Below, in pieces: positions 55,825 through 64,000 of a DNA stretch of 64,000 nucleotides. Each line of letters opens with the position of its first letter. Position 1 is the first letter of the stretch. The position numbers and the translations under genes were made by a program. Source of the DNA: Haloarcula sp. CBA1127 (GTDB lineage: Archaea; Halobacteriota; Halobacteria; Halobacteriales; Haloarculaceae); contig NZ_BCNB01000006.1 of NCBI RefSeq assembly GCF_001485575.1, positions 2,914,001 to 2,978,000 on the forward strand, written 5' to 3'. The notes below the pieces were generated by a model. The model was not told where the DNA came from, made no database searches, and worked only from the letters and a program-made list of their open reading frames with translations.

Positions 55825-56103
55825 ATGCAGATGCCACGACGATTCAATACGTACTGTCCGCACTGTAACGAGCACCAGGAACACGAGGTCGAGAAAGTCC
55901 GTAGCGGCCGTCAGACCGGCATGAAGTGGATCGACCGCCAGCGCGAGCGTAATTCCGGTATCGGGAACGACGGGAAGTTCTCGAAGGTCCCGGGTGGCGA
56001 CAAGCCTACCAAGAAGACGGACCTCAAGTACCGCTGTGGCGAGTGTGGGAAGGCCCACCTCCGCGAAGGATGGCGTGCCGGCCGACTGGAGTTCCAGGAG
56101 TAA
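55825..56103 (+). CDS. rpl44e: 50S ribosomal protein L44e
   Basis: A 92-residue zinc-binding large-subunit protein. The zinc ligands are C11/C14 (CPHC) and C71/C74 (CGEC). It matches from memory the Haloarcula marismortui protein of the crystal structure. ATG 55825 (MQMPRRFN) is taken; 55831 is a possible alternative. It leads the operon with S27e, aIF2-alpha, Nop10 and the PAC2 protein, an arrangement widespread in archaea. Confidence 0.97.
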
Positions 56104-56105
56104 CG

Positions 56106-56279
56106 ATGGCAGGAAGCTTCATCACCGTCGAATGTCCCGACTGCGAGAACGAACAGTCTCTCTTCGAGAAGGCCGCGAGCGAAGTTTCGTGTGCCGTCTG
56201 TGGCCACACCATCGCCCGCCCGACGGGCGGCAAGGCCGACATCGAAGGCGAAGTGACCGCCGTCGTCGAGGCCCGATAG
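56106..56279 (+). CDS. rps27e: 30S ribosomal protein S27e
   Basis: A 57-residue small-subunit protein with a C4 zinc ribbon: C10, C13, C29 and C32 (CPDC and CAVC). It starts 2 bp after the L44e stop; the longer open frame upstream belongs to an overlapping shadow. Its stop is one base before the aIF2-alpha start. Confidence 0.96.
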   Translation: MAGSFITVECPDCENEQSLFEKAASEVSCAVCGHTIARPTGGKADIEGEVTAVVEAR

Positions 56280-56280
56280 G

Positions 56281-57081
56281 ATGAAATACAGCGGCTGGCC
56301 CGAACCGGGCGAACTCGTCGTCGGCAAGATCGACGAGATCGAGGACTTCGGCGTCTTCGTCGACCTCGACGAGTACGAGGGCAAGCGCGGCCTCTGTCAC
56401 ATCTCCGAGGTCGCCAGCGGATGGATCAAGAACGTCCGCGACCACGTCAACGAAGGGCAGACAGTCGTTGCCAAGGTGCTTGACGTCGACGAGAGTGCCC
56501 AGCAGATCGACCTCTCGATCAAAGACGTCAACGACCACCAGCGAAAAGAGAAGATTCAGGAGTGGAAAAACGAGCAGAAGGCCGACAACTGGATGGAACT
56601 GGCCTTTGGCGAGGACCTGGACGACGAGACGTACGCCGCCATCGCGAACGAGTTGTTGTCGGAGTTCGGATCGATGTACGATGGGTTCGAGTCGGCGGCG
56701 ATCCACGGCAACGACGCCCTCGAAGACGTCGACCTCTCCGAGGAGGAGATCGGCGCTATCGTCCAGACGGCCCGGAACAACGTCTCAGTGCCGTACGTAC
56801 AGGTCACCGGCTACGTCGACCTGTCCTGTCCCGAAAGCGACGGCGTCGACATCATCAAGGAAGCGCTGCAGGCCGCGGAGGGCAACGGCGAGGTCCCCGA
56901 TGAGATCGAACTCGAAGTGACCTACGTCGGCTCGCCCGAGTACCGCATTCAGGTGCAAGCGCCTGACTATAAGACCGCCGAGGATGCACTCGAAGAGAGT
57001 GCAGACCGCGCCGCGAAAGTCGTCGAACAACACGGTGGGTCGGGGCAGTTCCACCGCGAACGCAGCGAAGACGACGAGTAA
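56281..57081 (+). CDS. Translation initiation factor aIF2 alpha
   Basis: A 266-residue alpha subunit of the initiator-tRNA-delivering factor. The N-terminal S1 domain (about 1-85) contains [21 protein letters not shown] and [14 protein letters not shown]; a helical middle domain and an alpha/beta C-terminal domain (about 175-260) follow. It binds the initiator tRNA-Met, which is also encoded in this window. The length is normal for the archaeal subunit. Confidence 0.96.
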   Translation: MKYSGWPEPGELVVGKIDEIEDFGVFVDLDEYEGKRGLCHISEVASGWIKNVRDHVNEGQTVVAKVLDVDESAQQIDLSIKDVNDHQRKEKIQEWKNEQKADNWMELAFGEDLDDETYAAIANELLSEFGSMYDGFESAAIHGNDALEDVDLSEEEIGAIVQTARNNVSVPYVQVTGYVDLSCPESDGVDIIKEALQAAEGNGEVPDEIELEVTYVGSPEYRIQVQAPDYKTAEDALEESADRAAKVVEQHGGSGQFHRERSEDDE

Positions 57082-57111
57082 GCCGGTTGTTGCTCCAGTG
57101 ATTCACCACCG

Positions 57112-57294
57112 ATGAAATCGGATATCCACGTGTGTGCCGTCTGGGAGTCCGAACACGACCAGCCGGTGTACACGCTGGACGACACCTGTCCGGAGTGCGG
57201 GGCCGAAGCGGTCAACAGCGCACCCGCGCCGTTCTCCCCTGAAGACAGCTACGGCGAGTATCGACGTTCTCTTAAGCGCCGCCGCCGCGAATAA
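57112..57294 (+). CDS. nop10: H/ACA ribonucleoprotein protein Nop10
   Basis: A 60-residue protein that supports pseudouridylation and rRNA processing with Cbf5, Gar1 and L7Ae. The C-terminal FSPEDSYGEYRRSLKRRR is the clear family signature. The zinc ribbon is altered: C26 and C29 are present, but the usual first CxxC has become CAVW at 8-11 followed by an insertion of about eight residues. It sits between aIF2-alpha and the PAC2 gene, as in many archaea. Confidence 0.94.
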   Translation: MKSDIHVCAVWESEHDQPVYTLDDTCPECGAEAVNSAPAPFSPEDSYGEYRRSLKRRRRE

Positions 57295-57299
57295 GCCGT

Positions 57300-58058
57300 A
57301 TGGACGAATTCGACATCGAGCGCGTAGCGGACCCCGACCTTGACGAACCGGTACTGGTCGAGGGCTTGCCCGGCGTCGGTCACGTCGGCAAACTCGCCGC
57401 AGAGCACCTGCTTGAGGAGCTCGAAAGCGAGCTCGTCCGCCGCGTCTACTCGACGCATTTCCCACCGCAGGTCAGCATCGACGAGGGCCAGGCACAGCTC
57501 GCCTGCGCCGAATTCCACGCTGTCACCCCCGAAGAGGGTCAGGACCTGCTTGTCCTCTCTGGTGACCACCAGGCCCAAGACAACCAGGGCCACTACGGCC
57601 TGACCGACACGTTCCTCGATATCGCCGATGAGTTCGGCGTCCAGCGGGTGTTCGCCCTCGGCGGCGTCCCGACCGGCGAACTCATCGAGGAGTACGACGT
57701 ACTCGGCGCGACGACGACCGAGGATTTCAAGGAAACGCTGGAAGACGCTGGCGTGGCCTTCCGCGAGGACGAACCAGCCGGCGGTATCGTCGGCGTCTCC
57801 GGCCTGCTGCTGGGCCTGAGCAAACGCCGCGACGTGCCGGCCAGTTGCCTCATGGGCGAGACGTCGGGCTATCTGGTCGATCCCAAGAGCGCGCAGGCCG
57901 TCCTCGAAATCCTCCAGGAGGTCATCGGGTTCGAAGTCGACTACAGTTCCCTGGAAGACCGTGCCGACGAGATGGAGGAGGTCGTCCGGAAGATCCAGGA
58001 GATGGAACAGCAGAACTCCCCGTCGCCCGCCGACGAGGACCTCAGGTACATCGGCTGA
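57300..58058 (+). CDS. PAC2/proteasome assembly chaperone family protein
   Basis: A 252-residue PAC2-family protein. The core starts VLVEGLPGVGHVGKLAAEHL and includes LVLSGDHQAQD, FALGGVPTG and VGVSGLLLGL, then a C-terminal coiled coil (DRADEMEEVVRKIQEMEQQ). The chain ends LRYIG, reminiscent of but not identical to a proteasome-docking HbYX tail. Family members help assemble or regulate proteasomes. It follows nop10 by 5 bp. Confidence 0.92.
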   Translation: MDEFDIERVADPDLDEPVLVEGLPGVGHVGKLAAEHLLEELESELVRRVYSTHFPPQVSIDEGQAQLACAEFHAVTPEEGQDLLVLSGDHQAQDNQGHYGLTDTFLDIADEFGVQRVFALGGVPTGELIEEYDVLGATTTEDFKETLEDAGVAFREDEPAGGIVGVSGLLLGLSKRRDVPASCLMGETSGYLVDPKSAQAVLEILQEVIGFEVDYSSLEDRADEMEEVVRKIQEMEQQNSPSPADEDLRYIG

Positions 58059-58154
58059 TACGGATTGGGGCCCCTGTGTCCCGGTATTGGCGACCTCGGG
58101 GCCATGCTACCGGAGAGCGGGAATTTCTTTACCACTGGAGCCTAACAGAGGGTC

Positions 58155-58778
58155 GTGCAGACAGAACCGGGCGTCCTACCGGAGTGGCTGCTCCTCGGAC
58201 TCGTCCTCGGTGTCGCCGGAACCCTCGTCGTCGCCGGGCTGTTCGTCCTCGCGAACCGTGTGTTCCCGGCCAAGCGGCCGAACCGACAGGCGACAGACGG
58301 CGGGGAGATGCGACGCCGGGCGGAGCTTCGCGAGTACCTCACCGCCATCGACGAGCAGTTCGCCGAGAACCACTTCGTCGAGGGGCAGCACGTCGCCTTC
58401 TACCTGCCGAAACGGGACGTGGCGATCACGTTCGACGCCCGGGCGTACTACCGCATCGAACGGTCGCCGACCGTTCCCGTACTGGTCGAACACGAGATGC
58501 CGGGGGTCTATCTCGGCGCGCGCCTGCCCTTCGAAACGCCCGAAGTCAATCTCGGCCCGGACCCTGAGGATGAACCACACCCGACAGTGCAGGCGTTCAG
58601 CGAACTGGGCCTGACCCAGAGCGCGTCGCTGGACGACGTGAAATCGGCCTACCGTGAGCGCGTCAAGGAGGTCCACCCAGACCACGGCGGCAACGAGGAC
58701 GAGTTCAAGCGCGTCAGAGAGGCATACACGACTGCGAAACAGCACGCATCCGGTGCGTCGAGACAGCGGGCATCGTAA
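58155..58778 (+). CDS. Membrane-anchored J-domain protein
   Basis: A 207-residue protein starting at GTG 58155. One TM helix covers about 10-32. A middle alpha/beta region (about 60-130) has no recognised family. The C-terminal J domain (about 142-200) has the Hsp70-stimulating HPD motif in VKEVHPDHGGNEDEF. It would recruit DnaK to the membrane (inference). TATA-like ctttac at 58127-58132 fits a leaderless start. Confidence 0.88.
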   Translation: MQTEPGVLPEWLLLGLVLGVAGTLVVAGLFVLANRVFPAKRPNRQATDGGEMRRRAELREYLTAIDEQFAENHFVEGQHVAFYLPKRDVAITFDARAYYRIERSPTVPVLVEHEMPGVYLGARLPFETPEVNLGPDPEDEPHPTVQAFSELGLTQSASLDDVKSAYRERVKEVHPDHGGNEDEFKRVREAYTTAKQHASGASRQRAS

Positions 58779-58796
58779 GGAGAGACGGAAGACCTG

Positions 58797-59687
58797 TCAC
58801 TGCATCGGGACACAACAGACCGGGACAGTCGCATTACGTACCACTGTCTCGGTGACGCTTCCGGTCAGATATCGCGTGAGGCCGGACCGGCCGTGTGTTC
58901 CCATCGCGATGAGGTCGATATCGTGTTCCTCGCTGTAGGAGAGAATCGCGCGTGCGGCCGGACCGCTTGCGATATTACCAGCGACACTGACGCCTGCATC
59001 TCTGGCACGCTCATGGACCGTCTCGAGTGCCTCCTGGCCGGTTTGCTCAAGCGCATCGTGAATTTCTGCTGACCCCTCAGCGCCGCCGAAGCGACTCGTA
59101 TCGACGGAATACATCGTGTGTATCGTTGCGTCAAACACCTCAGCTAGCGTGATTCCCCACTCGACCGCGAGTTCTGCCCCCTCGCTGCCGTCCGTCGGAA
59201 GCAAAACGTTGTCGTACCGCTGGTCGCCGATTTCGACGATATCCCCGTCTGGAGTTACCGTGACGATCGGGACATCGGCGGTGCGGAGCGTCTTTTCTGC
59301 AACACTCCCGAGGACTACCCGTTCGAACCCTGTCCGTCCTTGCGTCCCCATAACGATGAGATCGATGTCGCGAGCGTCGACGTAGTCGTTGATCACTTGG
59401 AACGGGATACCCGACTCGACAGCGGTCGTGATTTGCCCAGAGAGATGTGCCCGGGCGAGTCTGGCGATGGAATCCACCGCCCGTTCTGCCTCCTCTTCGA
59501 GGAGACGCTCCCGGTCGGTCTGCCCGTCAGAATTCAGATCTGGTTCAATATCACGGGCGTCAACCGCTGACAGTACGTGGAGGTCGGCACCGAGCGTGGC
59601 AGCAAGGTCGATACCCCGCCGGGCCCCTATCCGTGCCCCGTCACTGCCGTCGGTCGGCACGAGAATCGAGTTGATTGTTTGGCTCAT
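58797..59687 (-). CDS. Tandem universal stress protein
   Basis: A 296-residue protein with two Usp domains, about 1-145 and 150-296. Each has the N-terminal ILVPTDGSD or VLLPTDGSE and an ATP-binding loop: GTQGRTGFERVVLGSVAEKTLR and GTHGRSGLTRYLTGSVTETVVR. ATG 59687 (MSQTINSILVPTDG) is the natural start. Both domains keep the nucleotide-binding glycines. It is divergent from the single-domain Usp at 59932. Confidence 0.93.
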   Translation of the reverse strand: MSQTINSILVPTDGSDGARIGARRGIDLAATLGADLHVLSAVDARDIEPDLNSDGQTDRERLLEEEAERAVDSIARLARAHLSGQITTAVESGIPFQVINDYVDARDIDLIVMGTQGRTGFERVVLGSVAEKTLRTADVPIVTVTPDGDIVEIGDQRYDNVLLPTDGSEGAELAVEWGITLAEVFDATIHTMYSVDTSRFGGAEGSAEIHDALEQTGQEALETVHERARDAGVSVAGNIASGPAARAILSYSEEHDIDLIAMGTHGRSGLTRYLTGSVTETVVRNATVPVCCVPMQ

Positions 59688-59901
59688 AGCCACGGTTTGA
59701 CAGGCGATTGATTTAACACTACGCTCGATTCTCACCAGGCTGTTGCAGAGTGAATTTGATACCACCCTGTGCTGCATACGCGTACTGCATCTTGCACGCC
59801 TCGTTCAACGGACGTCGCACCTGCCAGAAGCCGCTGGCAAGATAGCGGGTCGTTCACAGCCGGTGGTAATCTGTCGCGTGTCTGAGCCGGGCGCACCATC
59901 A

Positions 59902-59907
59902 TTTTAT
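59902..59907 (+). promoter_or_regulatory. TATA box of the 59932 Usp gene
   Basis: ttttat is centred 27 nt before the ATG at 59932, giving a leaderless transcript. Confidence 0.55.
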
Positions 59908-59931
59908 CCACAGCCTGACCGTAGTCGTGAT

Positions 59932-60351
59932 ATGATCGCACAGATTCTCGTTCCGATGGACGACTCAGAGATGGCCCAGCAAGCGCTCGAGTACACCCTT
60001 GAGAACCATCCCGACGCGGAGGTTACTGTCTTACACGTCGTGGGCGGACCGTCACCGTTGGGGGGAGCGGCCACCGCACTTGCTCTTGCGGATGACATCG
60101 AAGCGGCCGCCGAGGAGCGTGCGGAGGAGGTATTCGACGACGCTCGGGAACTCGCCGCCGAGTACGATGCGGAGATAACCACCGAAGTGCAACTGGGTCA
60201 CCCGGCGCGGGCGATTCTGAATCGAGCCGCCGACTTCGATGCGGTCGTGCTCGGAACGCACGGCGGTTCGTTGGCCGATCGGCTGGTCGTCGGGAACGTC
60301 GCCCAGAAAGTGTTCCGTAACTCGCCTGTTCCAGTCATCATCGCACGGTGA
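59932..60351 (+). CDS. Universal stress protein, UspA family
   Basis: A 139-residue Usp starting MIAQILVPMDDSEMAQ. The usual first loop TDGS is replaced by MDDS, and the ATP-loop glycines are GTHGGSLADRLVVGNVAQKVFR followed by VPVIIAR. It lies divergent to the tandem Usp gene, with 244 bp of shared upstream sequence that may allow joint regulation. ATG 59932 is supported by the TATA box. Confidence 0.92.
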   Translation: MIAQILVPMDDSEMAQQALEYTLENHPDAEVTVLHVVGGPSPLGGAATALALADDIEAAAEERAEEVFDDARELAAEYDAEITTEVQLGHPARAILNRAADFDAVVLGTHGGSLADRLVVGNVAQKVFRNSPVPVIIAR

Positions 60352-60396
60352 GTGGCGGTCGCTGAGGGCAAGCAACACCGCAGGCCCCAGGCGTGA

Positions 60397-61410
60397 CTAC
60401 GGCGTCACGACGAGCTTTCCGACGCTATCGCGGTCCTGCATCGCCGCAAACGCTGCCCCGGTCTCCTCCAGCGAGTACGTCGCCTCGATTTCCGGGGTGA
60501 GTTCGCCGTCAGCGACGAGGTCGACGAGTCGTTCCAAATCGCCTTGCGTCCCCATCGTACTCCCGATAACGCGCTTATGACCGAGGAACAGGTCTGGAAT
60601 GTCGATTTCGGATGCGCCGCCGGCGGTCCGGCCACAGACAGCCATCCGGCCACCGCGACGGAGAACGTCCAGACCGACCTGCGTGTACTCACCACCGAGG
60701 TGATTAAGCACGCCATCAACCGTCCCAATCTCGGTGACTGCCGCCCGAATCTCGTCCGGGTCGGTGCTCTCAATGGCGTAGTCTAGCCCGAGCGACTCAA
60801 CGCGGTTTAGCTTCGCCGCTGAAGATGAGGTCCCGACGCTGTGAGCGCCGAGAACGGACGTGAGTTGCACGCCTGCGACGCCGACGCCGCCGGTGACGCC
60901 CGGAATGAACACCAGATCGCCCGGTCCGGCGTCGACCCGGCGGAGCATATGGAAAGCCGTCATGTAGGCCGTCGGGAGCGCGGCCGCGTCGACCGGTTCC
61001 ACATTGTCGGGCAGCCTGACGAGGCGGTCGGCCTGCACGCGGGCCGCCTCGGCGAGGCCACCGTGGTACAGTGAGAAGTTCTCACAGAGGTTCTCTGGCC
61101 CCTCACGGCAGTAGCGACACGTTCCGCAGGTCTCGTTCGGACAGAGGACCACGCGGTCCCCAGGTTTGACAGCCGTAACGCCATCGCCGACGGCGTCGAC
61201 GGTTCCGGCGACGTCGAGGCCGCTGACAAACGGCAAATCATCCGTGTCGACCATCGCTGAATCTCCTTCAAGAACCCAGAGGTCGTGGCGGTTGATGGCA
61301 CACGCTTCCACGGAGACCACCGCCTCGCCGCGTTCGGGTTCAGGGGTCGGTTGGTTGATGACCGAGACGCCGTCCGGGCCAGTGAGTTCGCTGAACGCTG
61401 CAACGCGCAT
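60397..61410 (-). CDS. Zinc-binding alcohol dehydrogenase family protein
   Basis: A 337-residue medium-chain dehydrogenase. The structural zinc cysteines are C95, C98, C101 and C109 (CGTCRYC ... C). The catalytic-zinc ligands of classical ADH are not all kept: the GHE motif reads GLD at about 65-67. NAD(P) binds through PGVTGGVGVAGVQLTSVLGA. It may therefore act as a quinone or enone reductase. It is a single gene converging on the Usp gene. Confidence 0.9.
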   Translation of the reverse strand: MRVAAFSELTGPDGVSVINQPTPEPERGEAVVSVEACAINRHDLWVLEGDSAMVDTDDLPFVSGLDVAGTVDAVGDGVTAVKPGDRVVLCPNETCGTCRYCREGPENLCENFSLYHGGLAEAARVQADRLVRLPDNVEPVDAAALPTAYMTAFHMLRRVDAGPGDLVFIPGVTGGVGVAGVQLTSVLGAHSVGTSSSAAKLNRVESLGLDYAIESTDPDEIRAAVTEIGTVDGVLNHLGGEYTQVGLDVLRRGGRMAVCGRTAGGASEIDIPDLFLGHKRVIGSTMGTQGDLERLVDLVADGELTPEIEATYSLEETGAAFAAMQDRDSVGKLVVTP

Positions 61411-61515
61411 TAGGTTCGTGAATGGGTCAGAGCCGTATAAACAACATCGAAGTGTGGGATACCTGCCTGATCGGCGGCGGTATCGGACCCGCTCTCGGGT
61501 GTGCCGGTCGATTTC

Positions 61516-62688
61516 TCAGATGCCCTGGCTCATGAGGTGACTGCGTAGCAGGTCTGCCTCCTTGCTCCCGGCGACAGGATTCACCAGGACGACGACATCG
61601 TCATCGTCGAAAGCCCCATCGTCAGCCAGCGCCCGTGCGCCGGCGATTGCCGTCCCACCGGTCGCACCGGTTTCCGGCCCCATCTCGCAGCCGTCGACCG
61701 CGCCGGCCAGAATGTCCTTATCTGAGACGGCGACGCCGTCGCCGCCCGAGCGGTCAAGCGAGTCGAGCGCCGCAGCGCCGGCGGCAGGGTCGGGGACTTC
61801 AAGCGGGCCGACGATGGTGTCAGGGTGCTCGATGGCCGCCGGTTCGCTCGCACCCTCGCTCGCGGCATCCGCGATGGCGGCCGTCGAGTCGGGCTGTGCG
61901 GCGTAGATTTGTGGCACCGACTCCGTGAGCCCGCTGCCGGCGGCCGCCCGGAAGCCGTGTTCGAGACCGACGAGCGTCTCGCCGTGGCCAGTGGGGTGGA
62001 CCACCGCGTCGGGGGCCGTCCAGTCGAGGTCGTCGGCCGTCTCGAACGCGACAGATTTGGCTCCCTCGATGCGGAAGGAATGGCCGGGCGCGACCGGAAC
62101 CCAGCCGTCGGACGCGTCGGCCAGTTCCTCCTCGAACACTGAGACGGCGTCGTCGTACCGGCCCTCGACGACGCGCATATCGCCGCCGTGGACGTTCACC
62201 ATCGCCTTGTTGAGGAACGGGCAGCGCGAGGGGACGAATCCCTTCGACTCAATGCCGGCGCGGGCCGCGTAGGCCGCGCTGGCTTGTGCGCCGTTCCCCG
62301 TCGACGGTGTCGCGACGCGCTCAGCTCCGCGCTGGGCGGCAGCGGTGACAGCGAGCGAGAGCTTGCGGTCGCCCAGCGAGGCCGTCGGATTGCGCCCTTC
62401 GTCTTTGACGTACACCGAGTCAACGCCCAGTTCCTCGGCCAGATCCGGAACCGATACCAGCGGCGTCGCCCCCTCGTCAAGCGTCACCGTCACGTCTTCC
62501 GGGAACGGTCGTAGCGGCTCGTACCGGCTCGGTCCCGTCGCATCGGGCAGTGCTGCGGGCGTCAGGTCCGGAACGTCGTAGTCACCGACGAGAACCCCGC
62601 CACAGTCGGGACAGCGGTCGGCCGTGCTGTCGGTTTCCGTGCCACACGCCGTGCAGATGAGGCCGCGAAACGCCGCAGTCGTCTCCAT
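61516..62688 (-). CDS. thrC: Threonine synthase
   Basis: A 390-residue PLP enzyme that converts O-phosphohomoserine to threonine. An N-terminal zinc ribbon (CTAC 12-15, CPDC 26-29) precedes the catalytic fold. The PLP lysine is K109 in NPTASLGDRKLSLAV; STGNGAQASAAYAARAGI and the C-terminal ATGGTAIAGA are the other PLP contacts. ATG 62688 is taken over an upstream frame start at 62715. Close paralogues can act on other beta-replacement substrates, so threonine synthase is the best but not the only reading. Confidence 0.9.
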   Translation of the reverse strand: METTAAFRGLICTACGTETDSTADRCPDCGGVLVGDYDVPDLTPAALPDATGPSRYEPLRPFPEDVTVTLDEGATPLVSVPDLAEELGVDSVYVKDEGRNPTASLGDRKLSLAVTAAAQRGAERVATPSTGNGAQASAAYAARAGIESKGFVPSRCPFLNKAMVNVHGGDMRVVEGRYDDAVSVFEEELADASDGWVPVAPGHSFRIEGAKSVAFETADDLDWTAPDAVVHPTGHGETLVGLEHGFRAAAGSGLTESVPQIYAAQPDSTAAIADAASEGASEPAAIEHPDTIVGPLEVPDPAAGAAALDSLDRSGGDGVAVSDKDILAGAVDGCEMGPETGATGGTAIAGARALADDGAFDDDDVVVLVNPVAGSKEADLLRSHLMSQGI

Positions 62689-62771
62689 GTCTTTCTCTGT
62701 GGACGGGACAACCAAGTGTGGTCCGGTCCCGCTTCAGCACCCTCTTGTCCCGGGCGGTCGAATTGGAGAGT

Positions 62772-64000
62772 ATGACAGACGTCGTCGTCGCCGGCGGGGG
62801 ACTCGCCGGGCTGGTCGCTGCCCGCCACTTGGCGGAGTCGGGTCGGGACGTGACAGTGTTCGAGCAGCGCTCGGACGTGGGCGGTCGCGTCCGGACAGTT
62901 CACGAGGACGGCTACACGTTCGACCGCGGGTTTCAGGTCATGTTCACCGCCTACCCAGCGGCGAAGCGGGAACTCGACATCGAGGCGCTCTCTCCACGGA
63001 CGTTTACGCCGGGGGCCACCATCGCCAGCCCAAATCACCGCTCGGTGCTGTCGGACCCGCTCCGGAATCCCTCCGCCGCACCGCAGACGCTGCTCAATAC
63101 CGACGTGCGCACGGCCGACAAGCTCAGGCTGTTCCGACTCCAGCGCGAACTGGCCGGCGTCGAACCCGTCGAACTGCTCTCCCGGGGCGGAACAACCATC
63201 CGAGAATACCTCGCCGACTACGGATTCTCAAAACGGTTCGTCGAGCGGTTCGCCGCGCCCTTCTACGGCGGTATCACGCTCGACCGCTCGCTGGGCACGG
63301 ACAGCAGCATCTTCGAGTACACCTACAAGATGCTGAGCGAGGGCGAGATATTCGTCCCCGCCGACGGGATGCAGGCGATGCCGCGACAGCTCGCCGACCG
63401 CGCTTGCTCGGCGGGCGCGACCATCGAAACCGACGCGCCCGTGACAGAGCTGGAGGCCCACGAGGGAGAGGTTACTGCCGAGGTAGGCAGCGAGACAGTG
63501 GCGGCCGAGAGTGCTGTCGTCGCGACGGACCCACAAACGGCGGCAGAGCTGACGGACATCGACGCCATTCCGACCGAGCCGGTCGGCTGTGTCACCCAGT
63601 ACTTCGCGCTTCCGACGAACCGCGCCCCGACGACCGGACAGCGTATCATCCTCAACGCGGCAGACGACCGGCCAAACACCGTCGCGCCGCTATCGGCCGT
63701 CGCCAGCGAATACGCGCCGGCTGGGATGGAGCTATACAGCGCTACGTTCCTCGGAACGCCGGAAGAAGACGACGCGGAACTGGCCGCCGAAGTCCGGGCG
63801 GCGCTGCAATCGTGGTATCCGAACGCGAGCTTCGAGGCGCTGGAACTGCTCCGGACCGACCGCGTCCCGCTCTCGCAGTTCGCCCAGCCGCCGGGGTATC
63901 GGGACTCGCTCCCGGACCCGACAGCGCCGGAGGGCAGTGCCGTCCTAGCGGGCGATTACACCCGCTGGTCAGCGATACAGGGTGCGCTGGAAAGCGGCAA
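62772..64000 (+). CDS. FAD-dependent amine oxidase/phytoene-desaturase-like protein (3' partial)
   Basis: An open frame from ATG 62772 that is cut by the window end after 409 codons. It begins MTDVVVAGGGLAGLVAARHLAESG, the FAD Rossmann motif, followed by VFEQRSDVGGRVRTVHEDGYTFDRG, typical of protoporphyrinogen oxidase, amine oxidase and carotenoid desaturase relatives. Segments FAAPFYGGITLDRSLG and VVATDP support the family. The visible end, GDYTRWSAIQGALESG, is near the usual C-terminal FAD contact, so little is missing. The substrate cannot be told. Confidence 0.9.
   Translation, partial: MTDVVVAGGGLAGLVAARHLAESGRDVTVFEQRSDVGGRVRTVHEDGYTFDRGFQVMFTAYPAAKRELDIEALSPRTFTPGATIASPNHRSVLSDPLRNPSAAPQTLLNTDVRTADKLRLFRLQRELAGVEPVELLSRGGTTIREYLADYGFSKRFVERFAAPFYGGITLDRSLGTDSSIFEYTYKMLSEGEIFVPADGMQAMPRQLADRACSAGATIETDAPVTELEAHEGEVTAEVGSETVAAESAVVATDPQTAAELTDIDAIPTEPVGCVTQYFALPTNRAPTTGQRIILNAADDRPNTVAPLSAVASEYAPAGMELYSATFLGTPEEDDAELAAEVRAALQSWYPNASFEALELLRTDRVPLSQFAQPPGYRDSLPDPTAPEGSAVLAGDYTRWSAIQGALESG

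Noticed and set aside
1-64000. CRISPR arrays, insertion sequences or toxin-antitoxin pairs
   Set aside because: No regularly spaced repeats, transposase motifs or paired small toxin/antitoxin genes were found on reading both strands.

Overview
The window is a chromosomal stretch of a halophilic archaeon, almost certainly Haloarcula or a very close relative. The proteins are acidic and GC-rich, and many genes look leaderless, with a TATA-like box about 27 nt before the start codon. Archaeal informational genes are present: gatE, TFB, L44e, S27e, aIF2-alpha, Nop10, PAN and an initiator tRNA-Met. The L44e protein agrees with my memory of the Haloarcula marismortui protein, and one small gene belongs to the family I know as HAH_0734. 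I see no insertion sequence, CRISPR array, rRNA or replication origin.

Layout. 0-8 kb: gatE, two small haloarchaeal regulators, a large PAS/GAF sensor with a Bat-type HTH, trmJ and a TFB gene. 8-12 kb: sensory rhodopsin II and its transducer HtrII, which carries a large extracellular sensor domain. 12-18 kb: a quinone oxidoreductase, an SDR, a sodium symporter, an EamA exporter and an HTH regulator with a perfect palindrome upstream. 18-24 kb: a divergent UDG-like protein and the biotin carboxylase set pccB-pccX, pccA and birA. 24-31 kb: Usp, a SHOCT protein, an amidohydrolase, an HD phosphohydrolase, a DUF420 protein, PAN, a reduced thioredoxin-reductase-like protein and an HtpX protease.

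31-36 kb: a translationally coupled operon DUF4129 - DUF7269 type - DUF58 - 12-TM protein, then coaBC. 37-45 kb: a nine-gene Mrp-type cation/proton antiporter operon whose MnhE has a Usp-like N-terminal domain and which has three large proton-channel subunits. 45-50 kb: two short type IV pilins sharing a 47-nt identical stretch, with a membrane DUF7344 regulator between them, then a secreted protein coupled to a multi-spanning GT-C-like protein, and a purine phosphoribosyltransferase. 50.8-51.2 kb: the initiator tRNA-Met followed by a compact field of tRNA-3'-end fragments and inverted repeats. 51-55 kb: GT2 and GtrA divergent from a giant DUF2298 membrane protein, plausibly a polyprenyl-phosphate-sugar pathway. 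55-58 kb: the ribosome/translation operon and a PAC2 protein. 58-64 kb: a membrane J-domain protein, two divergent Usp genes, a zinc alcohol dehydrogenase relative, thrC, and an FAD oxidoreductase cut by the window end.

The parts most likely to repay attention are the tRNA-fragment field, the pilin-regulator cassette, the GT2/GtrA/DUF2298 set, the four-gene DUF58 operon without MoxR, and the Mrp operon with added Usp and His-rich segments. Most of the remainder is ordinary haloarchaeal core genome.
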